From an uncultured Verrucomicrobia subdivision 3 bacterium (GTDB taxonomy: Bacteria; Verrucomicrobiota; Verrucomicrobiia; Limisphaerales; UBA11358), in NCBI GenBank assembly GCA_903922735.1, contig CAIXUZ010000022.1, forward strand, positions 72,997 to 115,005: a stretch of 42,009 bases of DNA. Direction: 5' to 3'. The position numbers and the translations under genes were made by a program. Shown here in pieces: positions 26,577 to 35,832 of the stretch; within the stretch, counting starts at the first letter, position 1; each line of letters starts with the position of its first letter. The notes beneath the pieces are model-generated. The model had not been told where the DNA came from, made no database searches, and saw nothing but the letters and a program-made list of their open reading frames with translations.

Positions 26577-29500
26577 TCAATGCTGAATCAATGTCACCGG
26601 CCCCAGCAGGCCGGACTCGGCGAGCGGATCATCTTTCTTCCAGAGCCGCCAGCTCGTGAACGTGTAGCGGCCGGTCGGGCTGGGTTTGCCGTCCTGCAAC
26701 CATTGCGGCCAGGACTTGAGGTTGCCGCTGGGATTGCGGTCGCTGTCTTCGGGCAATTGCTCGTCGCCAATCTGGCGGTTGATCCAGAGGTTGACGACGC
26801 GCAATTCGAGCGTGTTCTCGCCGGGCTTGAGCGCATCGGTGACGTCCACGCGGAACGGCGGCTTCCAGAGGATGCCAAGGTCGCGACCGTTGAGGCGGAC
26901 TTCAGCCATGATCGCGACTTTGCCGAGGTCCAGGACGATTTTGGATTTCGGATTTCCGACTTTGGATTGGAAGGTTGTGCGATAGACCGCCGTGCCGGAG
27001 TAATAGCGGATGCCTGGCTCGGGACGTTTGGACCAGTCTTCAAGTTTTTCGAATGTCACCGGTTTATCCGGGCCGCCCCACTTCGGGTCGAAGCTGACTT
27101 CCCACGGGCTGGCGAGTTCCTGCGCGGGCTTGAACTCGGGCCAGTTTCGGGCTCCGGCCTCCGGCCTCTGGCCTCTGACCTCTTTCCTGAACACCACGAA
27201 CATCGAACCGCTCGGATCGAACCGCAGCGGCAGCGTCGTGCCGCCGTCTTTCATCTCGTAGGCCGCCGCCGGCTCAGTGCGGCCGGTGTCGGGATGCCAC
27301 AGTTCCGGTTGTTTGCCGATGACGCGGAACGTGCAGCGCGCCTCGACTTCGTTTGGCTCCGGGTTGGCGATGAAGTAAATATCAGACTCGCCGATGCGTT
27401 TGTGGATGTAGCGGATGGGGGCTGTGGCTTTGAAATCTTCCGGCACGCCCATTTGCGCCAGCACGCGGCTGGGGATGGTAATGTCGGGAATTGCATCCAC
27501 CGCCTCCGGGCCTTCCTGCACGTCGCCCCACGGCCCCATGCCCATCGGGCCGAGTTCCATCGCGGCGACCCACCCTTGCGCGGGCGCGGCGTCGGCCATC
27601 CAGTTTTCCGGCACGGTCTGGGCGGCTTCCCAGGTGCCGTCGGTCCGGATTTCCTGCGTGCGGCCGTCGCAGTATTTGATGTTGAGTGCGCCGGCCAGTC
27701 CCGCCGGATTCGGCGTATCCAGCGTGTTCACGGCGGCGACCGCGAGGAGGTTCGCGCCGGGCTTGAGTAACGTGCTCACGTTCATCGTATAACCTTGTTT
27801 GTGATTTTCGCCTTTGCCTGCCTTCTGGCCATTGACCCGGCACTCGAACGTGTTGTCGGCGGTCATCACCAGCCGCGCGGTCTCGATGGCGCCGTCCACG
27901 TTGACGGTGCGTCGGAAGCAGCGTTTGCCCGGCGGCGCGCTGCGGGCGGGCTTGCCTTCAGGAAACCAGATCCACTTTGCCGAACCGAACGAACTCACAT
28001 TGTCGTAAGCCGCGTCCGGCTTCGGCTGCAGCTCGCGCGGCCGGATGACGCGGCCCTTGCCGAACGGGCGTTCGAGGTTCGGAGTCCCGCCCCACAGTTC
28101 GCTGGCCAGCATCTTCACCTCCTCATCGCACTTCGGATAATCTTGCAAGCTCGGCGACTTCTTCGGCGGTGTGCCGATGATGGTGGCGCCGGCTTTGACG
28201 AGGTCGCGAATCTTGCGCAAGAGCTTCGGCGTCATCGTCTCGGCCTGCGGCAGCACGAGTATCCGGTAGCTCATGCCGTCGGGCAGCGTGAGCCGGCCGT
28301 TTTTAACCGACATGCGTGTCAGAACGACCTCGGCCGGGCAGAGATCGAAGTTGTGGCCGGGACGCTCGTAGCCGGATTTCACCGGCGACTTTGCGCGCTG
28401 CGGCGAGCTCTCCGGCGCGAGGAAGCAGAGGTCCGCGACGAACAAGCCTTGCTGGAGCAGGAACTGGCAGCGCGCCAGATATTCGTGCCACGCGCGCGAC
28501 ATCTCCCACCACGTCTGCGTGCGTTCGTAGTGCAGGCCCCACGGTCCCATGCTCATGCCGGGCGCACGGTCCGGGTTCGTCCACGGCTGGAGCGCATAGC
28601 GATGGAATACAAAGCGGTTGATGCCTTCGCAAAACGCCCAGTCGCCGAGATCCTTGATGTTGGCGGGATGCCCCTGCCACTTCTCCTGGTTCGCCGCTGT
28701 GAACGCCTCCGCGCCGAGGATGCGCCGGCCATAGACGTGCGCCGCTGACGCCATCTCCGTGCAACTATACGCCGCGCCGAACTTGCCCCATGACCAGAAC
28801 TCCGCCATCGGCTCATCGGCGCGGCCGGCGTAGGTCAGGTCGTCGCCCGGCGGCGTGTCGTAGGCTTCGATGGAAAGCCGGATCCCGTTGCGGTGCGCCA
28901 GCGTGCGGATATGGCCGGCGTAGTTATCACAAAGCAGATCGTTGACCGTCTGCCGCACGTCCCACAGGAAACGCTCCGACACCTCCGCGCTGTCCACCAC
29001 GCGCCCGCTCATCACCGGCAGCAACGGCAGCGGATCGTAGCCGCGCCGCCGCTGGAATTCCTCGCGGAACTTCGGCGTCCAGTTCTGCGAGCCGACCTCC
29101 CAGCTGTCAATGTGCGTCGAGACGAGCGTGCGTTTCTCGCCGACGAGCGGCTGGTTGTCGGCAATCAGCTTGCCCATCAGGTGGTTGAAGTGGACCTCCG
29201 CCGCCTCTTTGCTGAGCTTGTCGCACTCCAGCCCGCGGCCTTCGAGCGGCGCGGGATGATTGTCCTTGCCGGTCGTCGTGTGGCCCACGCGCAGCAGCGT
29301 CCAGTTGCCCGCCGGCACGTCCCACGCGAGCCGGCCATCTTTGCCGAGCTTGGCCGTGAGGTTCACAATGCGCTCGCGCGGCACGACTTTCTCGGCCGAC
29401 GGCGCGGGGAACGTCGTGCGCGCCGGAATCTCCTCGCGCGTCTCCGCCGACTTGCCGCGGAAGTGCGGAATGACGTAGTTCGTTGCGGTCGTCGGATAAG

Positions 29501-29999
29501 CGAACACGGCGATGTCCCGGTAGAAATCCTGGTTCGCCTTCGGCTGCTGCAGCCCGCCGTCGAACCGTTGCCCGCCTACAATGTTGGTCTCTGTCCAGAC
29601 GATGCGCTGCATGGAAAGCTCCGGCGTGATCCACGGCCCGCCGCTGCCGCACCAGCCGGCGTCGTTGTTCATGTTCACTTCCAGGCCGAGCCGGTGTGCC
29701 TCGGAGCAGATGTGCTTGAATAGATTGCGCCACATCGGCCCGGCGAATGTTGCCGGCCCCTTTGGCGCACCCTGGTCGGTTTCCATGTAGAGCACGCCGC
29801 CGATGCCGACGCGCTTCATGGCTTCCAGGTCGGCGGTGATGCCGTTGCTGGAGATGTTCCCGTCGAGCGGGAACCAATATACCCATGGCCGTGCCGTCGG
29901 CGGCGGTGCGGCAAAGTTCTTTGCCAGCTCATCCGCCGATGCCAGGCTTCCCGTCAGCACGCAGAGCGCTGACAACGTGATCGTTATTCGTTTTCTCAT
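26577..29999 (-). CDS. GH106 alpha-L-rhamnosidase-like protein 2, with inserted beta-sandwich
   Basis: 1140 residues, with a signal peptide (MRKRITITLSALCVLTGSLASA). Family motifs: PPPTARPWVYWFPLDGNIS, DLEAMKRVGIGGVLYM, the acid in HIDSWEVGSQNW, EAYDTPPGDDL and GAEAFTAANQEKW. Residues of about 670-826 are an extra beta-sandwich not present in the other two copies. It begins SAKWIWFPEGKP and contains CFRRTVNVDG, CRVNGQKAG and LLAVAAVNT, resembling the N-terminal sandwich of GH78 rhamnosidases. The usual GH2-like sandwich follows at the C-terminus (GTAVYRTTF, ESGLLGPVTLIQH). The ATG at 29999 overlaps the stop of GH106-3 by 4 bp, so translation is probably coupled. Likely exported; releases alpha-L-rhamnose from a side chain or oligosaccharide. 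Confidence 0.9.
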   Translation of the reverse strand: MRKRITITLSALCVLTGSLASADELAKNFAAPPPTARPWVYWFPLDGNISSNGITADLEAMKRVGIGGVLYMETDQGAPKGPATFAGPMWRNLFKHICSEAHRLGLEVNMNNDAGWCGSGGPWITPELSMQRIVWTETNIVGGQRFDGGLQQPKANQDFYRDIAVFAYPTTATNYVIPHFRGKSAETREEIPARTTFPAPSAEKVVPRERIVNLTAKLGKDGRLAWDVPAGNWTLLRVGHTTTGKDNHPAPLEGRGLECDKLSKEAAEVHFNHLMGKLIADNQPLVGEKRTLVSTHIDSWEVGSQNWTPKFREEFQRRRGYDPLPLLPVMSGRVVDSAEVSERFLWDVRQTVNDLLCDNYAGHIRTLAHRNGIRLSIEAYDTPPGDDLTYAGRADEPMAEFWSWGKFGAAYSCTEMASAAHVYGRRILGAEAFTAANQEKWQGHPANIKDLGDWAFCEGINRFVFHRYALQPWTNPDRAPGMSMGPWGLHYERTQTWWEMSRAWHEYLARCQFLLQQGLFVADLCFLAPESSPQRAKSPVKSGYERPGHNFDLCPAEVVLTRMSVKNGRLTLPDGMSYRILVLPQAETMTPKLLRKIRDLVKAGATIIGTPPKKSPSLQDYPKCDEEVKMLASELWGGTPNLERPFGKGRVIRPRELQPKPDAAYDNVSSFGSAKWIWFPEGKPARSAPPGKRCFRRTVNVDGAIETARLVMTADNTFECRVNGQKAGKGENHKQGYTMNVSTLLKPGANLLAVAAVNTLDTPNPAGLAGALNIKYCDGRTQEIRTDGTWEAAQTVPENWMADAAPAQGWVAAMELGPMGMGPWGDVQEGPEAVDAIPDITIPSRVLAQMGVPEDFKATAPIRYIHKRIGESDIYFIANPEPNEVEARCTFRVIGKQPELWHPDTGRTEPAAAYEMKDGGTTLPLRFDPSGSMFVVFRKEVRGQRPEAGARNWPEFKPAQELASPWEVSFDPKWGGPDKPVTFEKLEDWSKRPEPGIRYYSGTAVYRTTFQSKVGNPKSKIVLDLGKVAIMAEVRLNGRDLGILWKPPFRVDVTDALKPGENTLELRVVNLWINRQIGDEQLPEDSDRNPSGNLKSWPQWLQDGKPSPTGRYTFTSWRLWKKDDPLAESGLLGPVTLIQH

Positions 30000-32974
30000 T
30001 GTGACTCCTTTACGGTGGTGAATGTCACCGGCCCGAGCAGGCCGGAGGGCAGCAGCGGCGAATCCTTTTTATAGGGATTGTAGGTGGTCGAGGTGAATTG
30101 TTTTTCCGCCGGCAGCGTCCGGTCGCCGATGAGCCGGTTCGGCCAAAGGTTCGCCACTTCAATTTCCAAATTGTTTTTGCCGGGCCGGATGGCGCGGCTG
30201 GCCTCCACCCGCCAGGGGGAACACCAGACCACGCCGAGATCGCGCCCGTTCAGGCGGACGCGCGCGAGATTTTTCACGACCCCCAAATCCAGAAAGCATT
30301 TTTGGCCGGCCACCCGCGATTCGTCTGGCAGCGTGAAGGTCTTCCGATAAACCGCCTTGCCGGAGTAATATTGGATGCCGGTCTCCGGGCGCTGGCTCCA
30401 ATCGTCGAGCGAATCAAAAATAATTTTTTCGGGCCCGCCCCACTTCGGATCGAAGCTCACTTCCCACGGGCCGGTGAGCGTCACGTTTACGGTCGAAAGA
30501 GCGGAAAAGTTTTTTTTGTGAGCGGTCCCGGCGGTCGCCGGTTGGCGGAAAATAATGAAACAGGATTCCAGCGGTTCAAACCGCAGCGGGATGATCGTGC
30601 GGCCGGCGCTGAACGCGAATTCCGGTAAGGCACGCGTCTCGCCCGTCATGGGATTCCAAAGTTCAGGTTGCTTGCCGGCCACACGGAATTCGCAAACCGT
30701 TTCCGCGGTGTTCGACGCTGAATTTGCCAGAAAATAAATCTCCGTAGCGCCGTCGGCGCGGTGGGTGAACCGGATGGGGCCGTCCGCGGCAAAATCCGGC
30801 GGCCCGCCAGATCCGTTCAGCAGATTAGTGATGATGGCAAAACCGCCGTATTGGTCCAATGGCTGGATGTTTGTCGCCCGCCAGAATATCCGGCCTTTGC
30901 CGAAGGGGTGCGAAAAAACGGTTTTGCCGTCAATGTCGCCCCAAAGTTCCCTGGCCAGCTTTTGGATGGCGGCGTCGCATTGGGGGTAATCCTGCAGGCT
31001 GGGCGATTTGATGGGCGGCGGGCCGAACACGGTCGCGCCGCCGCGCACGAGTTCCTTGATTTTTTTAAGCAGGGCGGGCGTCATCGTTTGCCGTTCCGGC
31101 AGGACGAGAATTTGATAGCGGGTGCCGCCGGGGAAAATTATTTTCCCGTCTTTGACCCGGGCGCGTTCGAGCAGGGTTTCCGGTGCGCAGCCGTCAAAGT
31201 TGTAGCCGGTGTGATCCGGCGGGGTGCCGGTCGCGGCGGAAGCCGGCGGACGGAAAACGTGCGGCGCCCCCTCCGCCGCGAGAAAACAAACGTCGGCCAC
31301 CGTCACGCCGCGTTGCAGAAGATGCTGGCAGCGGGCCAGATAGTCGTGATAGGCGGGAACCATGTCCCACCAGGTTTGCGTGCGGTCCCAATGGACGCCA
31401 TACCGACCCATCGTCATGCCGGGCCAGCGGTTGGTATCCGGCTGATGCTGCATCCGGTGAAAATCGAAACGGTTGACCCCCGCGCAAAATGCCCAGTCGC
31501 CCTGCGCTTTCAAGGCCGCGGGGTCGGCTTTCCAATCTTCGCCCGGTTCGCTCGTGAAAGCTTCCGCCGCCACCACGCTCCGGCCGCAGGTGTGCGCGAT
31601 GGACGCCGCCTCGATGACGCTGTAGGCCGTATCATATCCAAAGTGCCAGAATTCGCATTGCGGCACGTCCGCCACGCGGCCCAGTGTCAGGTCGGCGCAT
31701 GGATTCATATCGTAAGGTTCGACGGAAAGCGTCAGCCCGCTCCGGTGGGCAAGTTCGCCCAGATACCCGACGTGGTTTTCCACGATCAGTTCCTGCGCGG
31801 TCTGCCGCACATCCCACAGGAAGCGTTCGGAGATTTCCTCGCTGTCCACGATTTGTCCGGTGAAAGCGGGCAAAAACTTCAACAGATCATAGCCGCGCCG
31901 CTTCTTGAATTCCGCCCGGAACCGGGCGGACCAGTTTTGCGAGCTCATTTCCCAACTGTCGAAATGCAGCAGGGTCAGTCCGCCGTTCGCGTTGGTATGC
32001 GGCCCGATCCGCGCCAGCAGTTTCTGGATGTAGGCCGCATAATGCGCATCCAGCGCGGCGCGGTCAAACTTGCCGCTTTCAAAACCCAGTCCGGGCTTCG
32101 GCGCGGGCCGCGTGGTCTGGCCGGTCGATGTGTAACCCAGACGCATGATGGTCCATCGGCCCGGCGGCACGTCCCAGGCCAGATGACCATCGGGTGTCAT
32201 TTTCTTCGTCAGTTCCACCATCCGGCTGGGATTGATGCGCGTCTTCGCCGGCAGCCTGGGAAATTCCGCCGGTGCGGGCAGGAAAGGTTTCACGCCCGTC
32301 AGCGAGGAAAACGGATCGCGATAGTAAAACGCCTTCTCGTCCACGTCGGATATCCGGTTCGTGCCGTCCGGGGTCGGAAACGCCAGCACGGCGGTGTCCC
32401 GGTAAAAATCCTGCCATTCCTGTTTGAGTTCCGGCGTCAGCCGGCTGGGTCCGAACCGTTTTATAAAAGCCGGCGAGCCCGAAGCGCGCGGCTGCGGACG
32501 CGCCAGTTCGCCCGTCCAGGTTTGCGGGCCGGTGACATTGGTTTCGCTGGCGACGAGATGTTGCATGGATTGCTCCGGTTTCACCCACGGTCCGCCGGTT
32601 CCGCACCACCCCGGTCCAGTCCCCAGCGCGATTTCAATGCCGAGCCGGTCAGCCTCATGCACCGCGTGCGTGAGCAGGTTCTGCCATTGTGGGCTCATAA
32701 AATCCACCGGCCCGCGCGGAATCCCGATGTTGACCTCCAGAAAGATCGCCCCGCCGATGCCCGCCTGCTTCATCGCCTCCAGATCCGCCGTCAATCCTTC
32801 TCTCGTCATGTTGCCGTCCATGAAATACCAATACACCCACGGGCGAGCGCTGGGCGGTGGTTTTAGAAAATCGGCTTCCAGAGCATTGCCGGGCGCGGGC
32901 AGGGCGGCATTCGTCGCCAGCCCGGTGGCCAAAAGAAACGCAAAAATACGCCGCAGCGTCAGTTGTTTGATCAT
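29996..32974 (-). CDS. GH106 alpha-L-rhamnosidase-like protein 3
   Basis: 992 residues with a signal peptide (MIKQLTLRRIFAFLLATGLATNAALPA). It is the most compact of the three: KPPPSARPWVYWYFMDGNMT, DLEAMKQAGIGGAIFLEV, FDSWEMSSQNWSARF, SVEPYDMNPCADL, AAEAFTSEPGEDW, then the C-terminal sandwich GKAVYRKTFTL, ANLWPNRLIGDRTLP and LPSGLLGPVTF. Differences in the loops after the DGN motif suggest that the three paralogues act on different linkages or decorated forms of rhamnose. It begins 40 bp after the isomerase gene and overlaps GH106-2 through ATGA, so the isomerase and these two glycosidases should share a transcript. Confidence 0.9.
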   Translation of the reverse strand: MIKQLTLRRIFAFLLATGLATNAALPAPGNALEADFLKPPPSARPWVYWYFMDGNMTREGLTADLEAMKQAGIGGAIFLEVNIGIPRGPVDFMSPQWQNLLTHAVHEADRLGIEIALGTGPGWCGTGGPWVKPEQSMQHLVASETNVTGPQTWTGELARPQPRASGSPAFIKRFGPSRLTPELKQEWQDFYRDTAVLAFPTPDGTNRISDVDEKAFYYRDPFSSLTGVKPFLPAPAEFPRLPAKTRINPSRMVELTKKMTPDGHLAWDVPPGRWTIMRLGYTSTGQTTRPAPKPGLGFESGKFDRAALDAHYAAYIQKLLARIGPHTNANGGLTLLHFDSWEMSSQNWSARFRAEFKKRRGYDLLKFLPAFTGQIVDSEEISERFLWDVRQTAQELIVENHVGYLGELAHRSGLTLSVEPYDMNPCADLTLGRVADVPQCEFWHFGYDTAYSVIEAASIAHTCGRSVVAAEAFTSEPGEDWKADPAALKAQGDWAFCAGVNRFDFHRMQHQPDTNRWPGMTMGRYGVHWDRTQTWWDMVPAYHDYLARCQHLLQRGVTVADVCFLAAEGAPHVFRPPASAATGTPPDHTGYNFDGCAPETLLERARVKDGKIIFPGGTRYQILVLPERQTMTPALLKKIKELVRGGATVFGPPPIKSPSLQDYPQCDAAIQKLARELWGDIDGKTVFSHPFGKGRIFWRATNIQPLDQYGGFAIITNLLNGSGGPPDFAADGPIRFTHRADGATEIYFLANSASNTAETVCEFRVAGKQPELWNPMTGETRALPEFAFSAGRTIIPLRFEPLESCFIIFRQPATAGTAHKKNFSALSTVNVTLTGPWEVSFDPKWGGPEKIIFDSLDDWSQRPETGIQYYSGKAVYRKTFTLPDESRVAGQKCFLDLGVVKNLARVRLNGRDLGVVWCSPWRVEASRAIRPGKNNLEIEVANLWPNRLIGDRTLPAEKQFTSTTYNPYKKDSPLLPSGLLGPVTFTTVKESQ

Positions 32975-33014
32975 ATCGGCAGGCGATTATTTATAAATCA
33001 GGTTCGCGATCACT

Positions 33015-34442
33015 TTAGCAAACCCGGCTGACTTCCAGATGCAGCAGCCGGCCCAGCTTCTCCAGCTTCGCCGCGATATGGCCGACGCCGACCGCGCAGT
33101 GGTGCGCCGGGCCGTGCGCGTTCCAGTCGTTCGCAAATTGCCGCGCCCCGATGCTGAATTGATAGCGCGAATTCGTGTTGCCGATTTCCAGGATCGGGCC
33201 GGGCACGGATTCGCCTTCGGCCGTGAGCAGTTTCAGTTTTCCCTCCGCGGTTTCCACGACCGACAGCAGCGTCACCGCGCCGTGCTTCACGGTCATTTCC
33301 ACCGAGAGCCCCCGGCCGACTTTGCCGTGATAGACTTTCAGCGGTCGCACCTTCGTCTTGCCCTCCGCAATTTTGATGTGGCCCGGCCCGTCATGGCCCA
33401 TCAGGACCACGTTGGCCGCAAAATCCATCGCGTAATATTCTGTGAACGAGCCGCCGGCGCCGAATGCGTCCATGATTTTCATCGCCTGCGCGTTCTTCAC
33501 CTCGTATTCGCCGGCCACCGGAATCCCCCGCGCCGTGAGCAGCGAATTGCCGAGGATGATCGAGCTGATGGCGTCCTCGTTTTCCGCGTTGCCCGTGCCG
33601 CTGTAAAAATACGCGAGCGAGCCGAGGTCGTGCGCCTTCACCAGACGGTCGAGCGCCACGGAGGTGCGGGCGGCCCGTTCCAGTTCCGCCGGCGAACAGT
33701 CAGCCTGCACGTCAAACACTTTTTTGAACCGGGCGACGCGGTCTTTGATTTGTTTGGCCGAAACTTCCCGGCGCAATGCCGCGAGTTCATCCACCTCTAA
33801 AATTTCCATATGACCGCCGAACGTGGCGCATTGCAGGGTCGTGTCCGAGGAAATATCCAGCATCCCGCTGTAGTAATGGCCCATCAAACCGAGCCGGTTG
33901 TGGAACATTGTGTGCGCGACGCGCGCGGCTTCGATCCACGCCTCCACCTCGTTCCAGCAGACCGGATCGTCGTGCAGCATCCCGGTGACCTGGTGAAAAT
34001 CAATGCCCGCCCGCTTGAAGACGTTGGCGATTTCCGGCACCGGGCACGCGGCGCAATGCGCCAGCCATTCGCCCGTCATCCGGGTGCGGTCGCCCAGGGC
34101 GTTGAATTTCTCGTAGTCGATTGCCGCCGCCGGCGCGAGGTTCAGGATGATGACCGGCACCTTCGCGCGCTGCACCACGGGCAGCACGGTCGAGGACAGC
34201 GCATACGTCGTGACGTGGAGGAAAATCACGTCCACATCCGCCGCGCGAAACTGGTGGCCGGCCTCCAGCGCCTTTTCCGGCGTGTCCACGAGTCCCAGAT
34301 TGACGATCTCAACGCCGGGCCGTTGCAGCTTGCCTTCGACGATTCCAAGGTAGCCTTCCAGCCGTTTTTTTAGCCCGGCAAACTGCGGCCAGTATGCGTT
34401 CAGGCCGATGCCGAATAGACCGATTTTTGCGGGATATTTCAT
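33015..34442 (-). CDS. L-arabinose/L-fucose isomerase-family protein
   Basis: 475 residues from the ATG at 34442. The fold is that of L-arabinose and L-fucose isomerases: N-terminal Rossmann-like domains (IGLFGIGLNAYWPQF, VDVIFLHVTTYALSS, VPVIILNL) and a C-terminal metal-binding domain. Candidate metal ligands are E312 (GEYEV), E335 (FTEYYAMDF), H350 (MGHDGPGH) and H447/H448 (GPAHHCAVGVGH), spaced almost as E306, E333, H350 and H450 of E. coli AraA. It probably interconverts an aldose and ketose freed by the rhamnosidases, although L-rhamnose itself is normally handled by RhaA, so the substrate may be L-fucose, L-arabinose or a related deoxysugar. It is first in the leftward operon and 58 bp from the divergent AraC gene. 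Cytoplasmic. Confidence 0.85.
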   Translation of the reverse strand: MKYPAKIGLFGIGLNAYWPQFAGLKKRLEGYLGIVEGKLQRPGVEIVNLGLVDTPEKALEAGHQFRAADVDVIFLHVTTYALSSTVLPVVQRAKVPVIILNLAPAAAIDYEKFNALGDRTRMTGEWLAHCAACPVPEIANVFKRAGIDFHQVTGMLHDDPVCWNEVEAWIEAARVAHTMFHNRLGLMGHYYSGMLDISSDTTLQCATFGGHMEILEVDELAALRREVSAKQIKDRVARFKKVFDVQADCSPAELERAARTSVALDRLVKAHDLGSLAYFYSGTGNAENEDAISSIILGNSLLTARGIPVAGEYEVKNAQAMKIMDAFGAGGSFTEYYAMDFAANVVLMGHDGPGHIKIAEGKTKVRPLKVYHGKVGRGLSVEMTVKHGAVTLLSVVETAEGKLKLLTAEGESVPGPILEIGNTNSRYQFSIGARQFANDWNAHGPAHHCAVGVGHIAAKLEKLGRLLHLEVSRVC

Positions 34443-34500
34443 GATGATGGCCGGTGCGCTGTTAAACTAAGTTCGGTGTGATGTTCATAATCTGCCGCAA
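34443..34500. promoter_or_regulatory. 58-bp divergent control region between isomerase operon and AraC gene
   Basis: Both transcription units start outward from this short gap, so it should hold both promoters or overlap them with the coding regions. It contains a short direct repeat of GTTC with 8 bp between the copies (within GTTCGGTGTGATGTTC), the kind of half-site spacing an AraC protein could use. No convincing -35/-10 pair was seen. Confidence 0.45.
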
Positions 34501-35472
34501 ATGGTTAATATCGGCATTCCAATTTGCATTGAAAATCTGCCGGAACACATACAAAATCCGCCGCCAATCCTTGTGAGCAAAAACTATTTTGCCTACCTGC
34601 CGGAAAACCGGCTCTGTGCCGCCTGGGGGTGCACGGTCACGGCCTTGGGACATACCCGCATCCGGCCTGGGTCGAGCTATCCGCCTCAACGCCACCCGGA
34701 TGATCACCACTTCACCTGGGAAAGCGGGCGGATCATTGACGCCTTCCAGATCGTCCAGATCACCCGTGGCCACGGCATTTTTGAATCCGCCCGGACCGCG
34801 GGACCGCAGCCCGTCGAAACGGGTGGTGTGTTCCTGCTTTTCCCTTCCATCTGGCATCGCTATGCGCCCGATCCACGGGCAGGGTGGACGGAAAATTGGG
34901 TGGAATGTCGCGGCCCTGCCTTTGATACCGCCCTCGCGAGCGGTGCCCTCAATCCGGATCGCCCGGTCCGGTCGGCCGACCGGGCGTTGGAAAATACCTT
35001 TGCCGTAATCCATGCGTGGGCGATGCGCGATCCGCTGGCCAATCAAGGCGTCATTTCCGCGCTCGGCTTGCAACTTCTGGCGCTGTTGCTCCGCGAAGTC
35101 GCGCCGGATACTCGCAGTTCGGAGGCGGCGCTCATCCAGCGCGCCATGATGCTCATGCTGGAGCGCTCCCACGAACCGCTCAACATGCCGCGACTGGCCC
35201 GGGAGTTGAACGTCGGTTACACCCGGTTTCGGGAGTTGTTCCGGGCCCATGCCCATACCAGCCCGAAACAATATCACCTGCGCATCCGATTGGACCGCGC
35301 CCGCGACCTGCTTCGCAATACCGACAAGCCCTTGAAAGAAATCGCCCAGTTGCTGGGGTTTCACTCCGCCTTTCATTTCTCCTATCAATTTCGCGCGATG
35401 CAAGGCCTTTCGCCCCGGGCTTGGCGGGAGCAGGCGCGATTACCGCGAAGTCAGTTGGCCCGAACTGGATGA
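34501..35472 (+). CDS. AraC-family transcriptional regulator
   Basis: 323 residues. The N-terminal half is a cupin-type sensing domain (about 30-160; RPGSSYPPQRHPDDHHF and GGVFLLFPSIWHRYAP are typical), and the C-terminal ~100 residues carry two helix-turn-helix motifs: NMPRLARELNVGYTRFRELFRAH and LKEIAQLLGFHSAFHFSYQFR. The ending GLSPRAWREQ is the usual AraC/XylS close. It is divergent from the isomerase-GH106-sulfatase operon with only 58 bp between, so it most likely senses a sugar from that pathway and controls the operon. It has no transmembrane segment, unlike the hybrid two-component regulators common in Bacteroidetes loci. Confidence 0.92.
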   Translation: MVNIGIPICIENLPEHIQNPPPILVSKNYFAYLPENRLCAAWGCTVTALGHTRIRPGSSYPPQRHPDDHHFTWESGRIIDAFQIVQITRGHGIFESARTAGPQPVETGGVFLLFPSIWHRYAPDPRAGWTENWVECRGPAFDTALASGALNPDRPVRSADRALENTFAVIHAWAMRDPLANQGVISALGLQLLALLLREVAPDTRSSEAALIQRAMMLMLERSHEPLNMPRLARELNVGYTRFRELFRAHAHTSPKQYHLRIRLDRARDLLRNTDKPLKEIAQLLGFHSAFHFSYQFRAMQGLSPRAWREQARLPRSQLARTG

Positions 35473-35508
35473 TGGCTGATATTTACAAGGCGGGAGCCGG
35501 GAGCTCCG

Positions 35509-35832
35509 GTGCCCGCCCGCAAGGGCAGGGGAGCGGTGCCGCTGGCCGACCTGCTGCTCGTCGCGCTGAAGCCCAATCCAACCACGGCGCAGCGCGAGTT
35601 GGTCATCGCCTACCAGTCGCGCCAATGCGGCAACCCACCACTTCGCGAATGGCTGACCCGCCGCAAATCAGCCTGCTACACGAGCATTGGTAAAACTTGG
35701 GATTGCGGTCTGCTGGCCTACGCCGCCGCTCGGGACGCCGCCTGTTGGCAGTTGGACCGGACGGAAGCCGGGGTTTGGAATCTCCTCGAAGGCATCGAAT
35801 CTTGCGTTTTAGACCTCCAGGTCAGCAAATGA
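35509..35832 (+). CDS. Doubtful small hypothetical protein
   Basis: A 107-codon frame with a GTG start, shortly after the AraC gene. The composition is protein-like (VPLADLLLVALKPNPT, WNLLEGIESCVLDLQV), but no family is recognised, there is no ATG or clear ribosome-binding site, and the start is unsure. It might be the end of an older gene whose beginning was lost. The frame opens at a stop overlapping the AraC gene end, so the true extent could be slightly longer. Confidence 0.3.
   Translation: MPARKGRGAVPLADLLLVALKPNPTTAQRELVIAYQSRQCGNPPLREWLTRRKSACYTSIGKTWDCGLLAYAAARDAACWQLDRTEAGVWNLLEGIESCVLDLQVSK

Noticed and set aside
30761..32866. 701-codon open frame on the plus strand
   Set aside because: It is antisense to GH106-3, whose signal peptide, motifs and operon overlaps are clear. 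Long antisense frames are common in GC-rich coding DNA. The same applies to frames opposite the sulfatase (24510-26333), MlaA fusion (36488-38149), radical SAM gene (1351-2655) and lyase (15037-16290).
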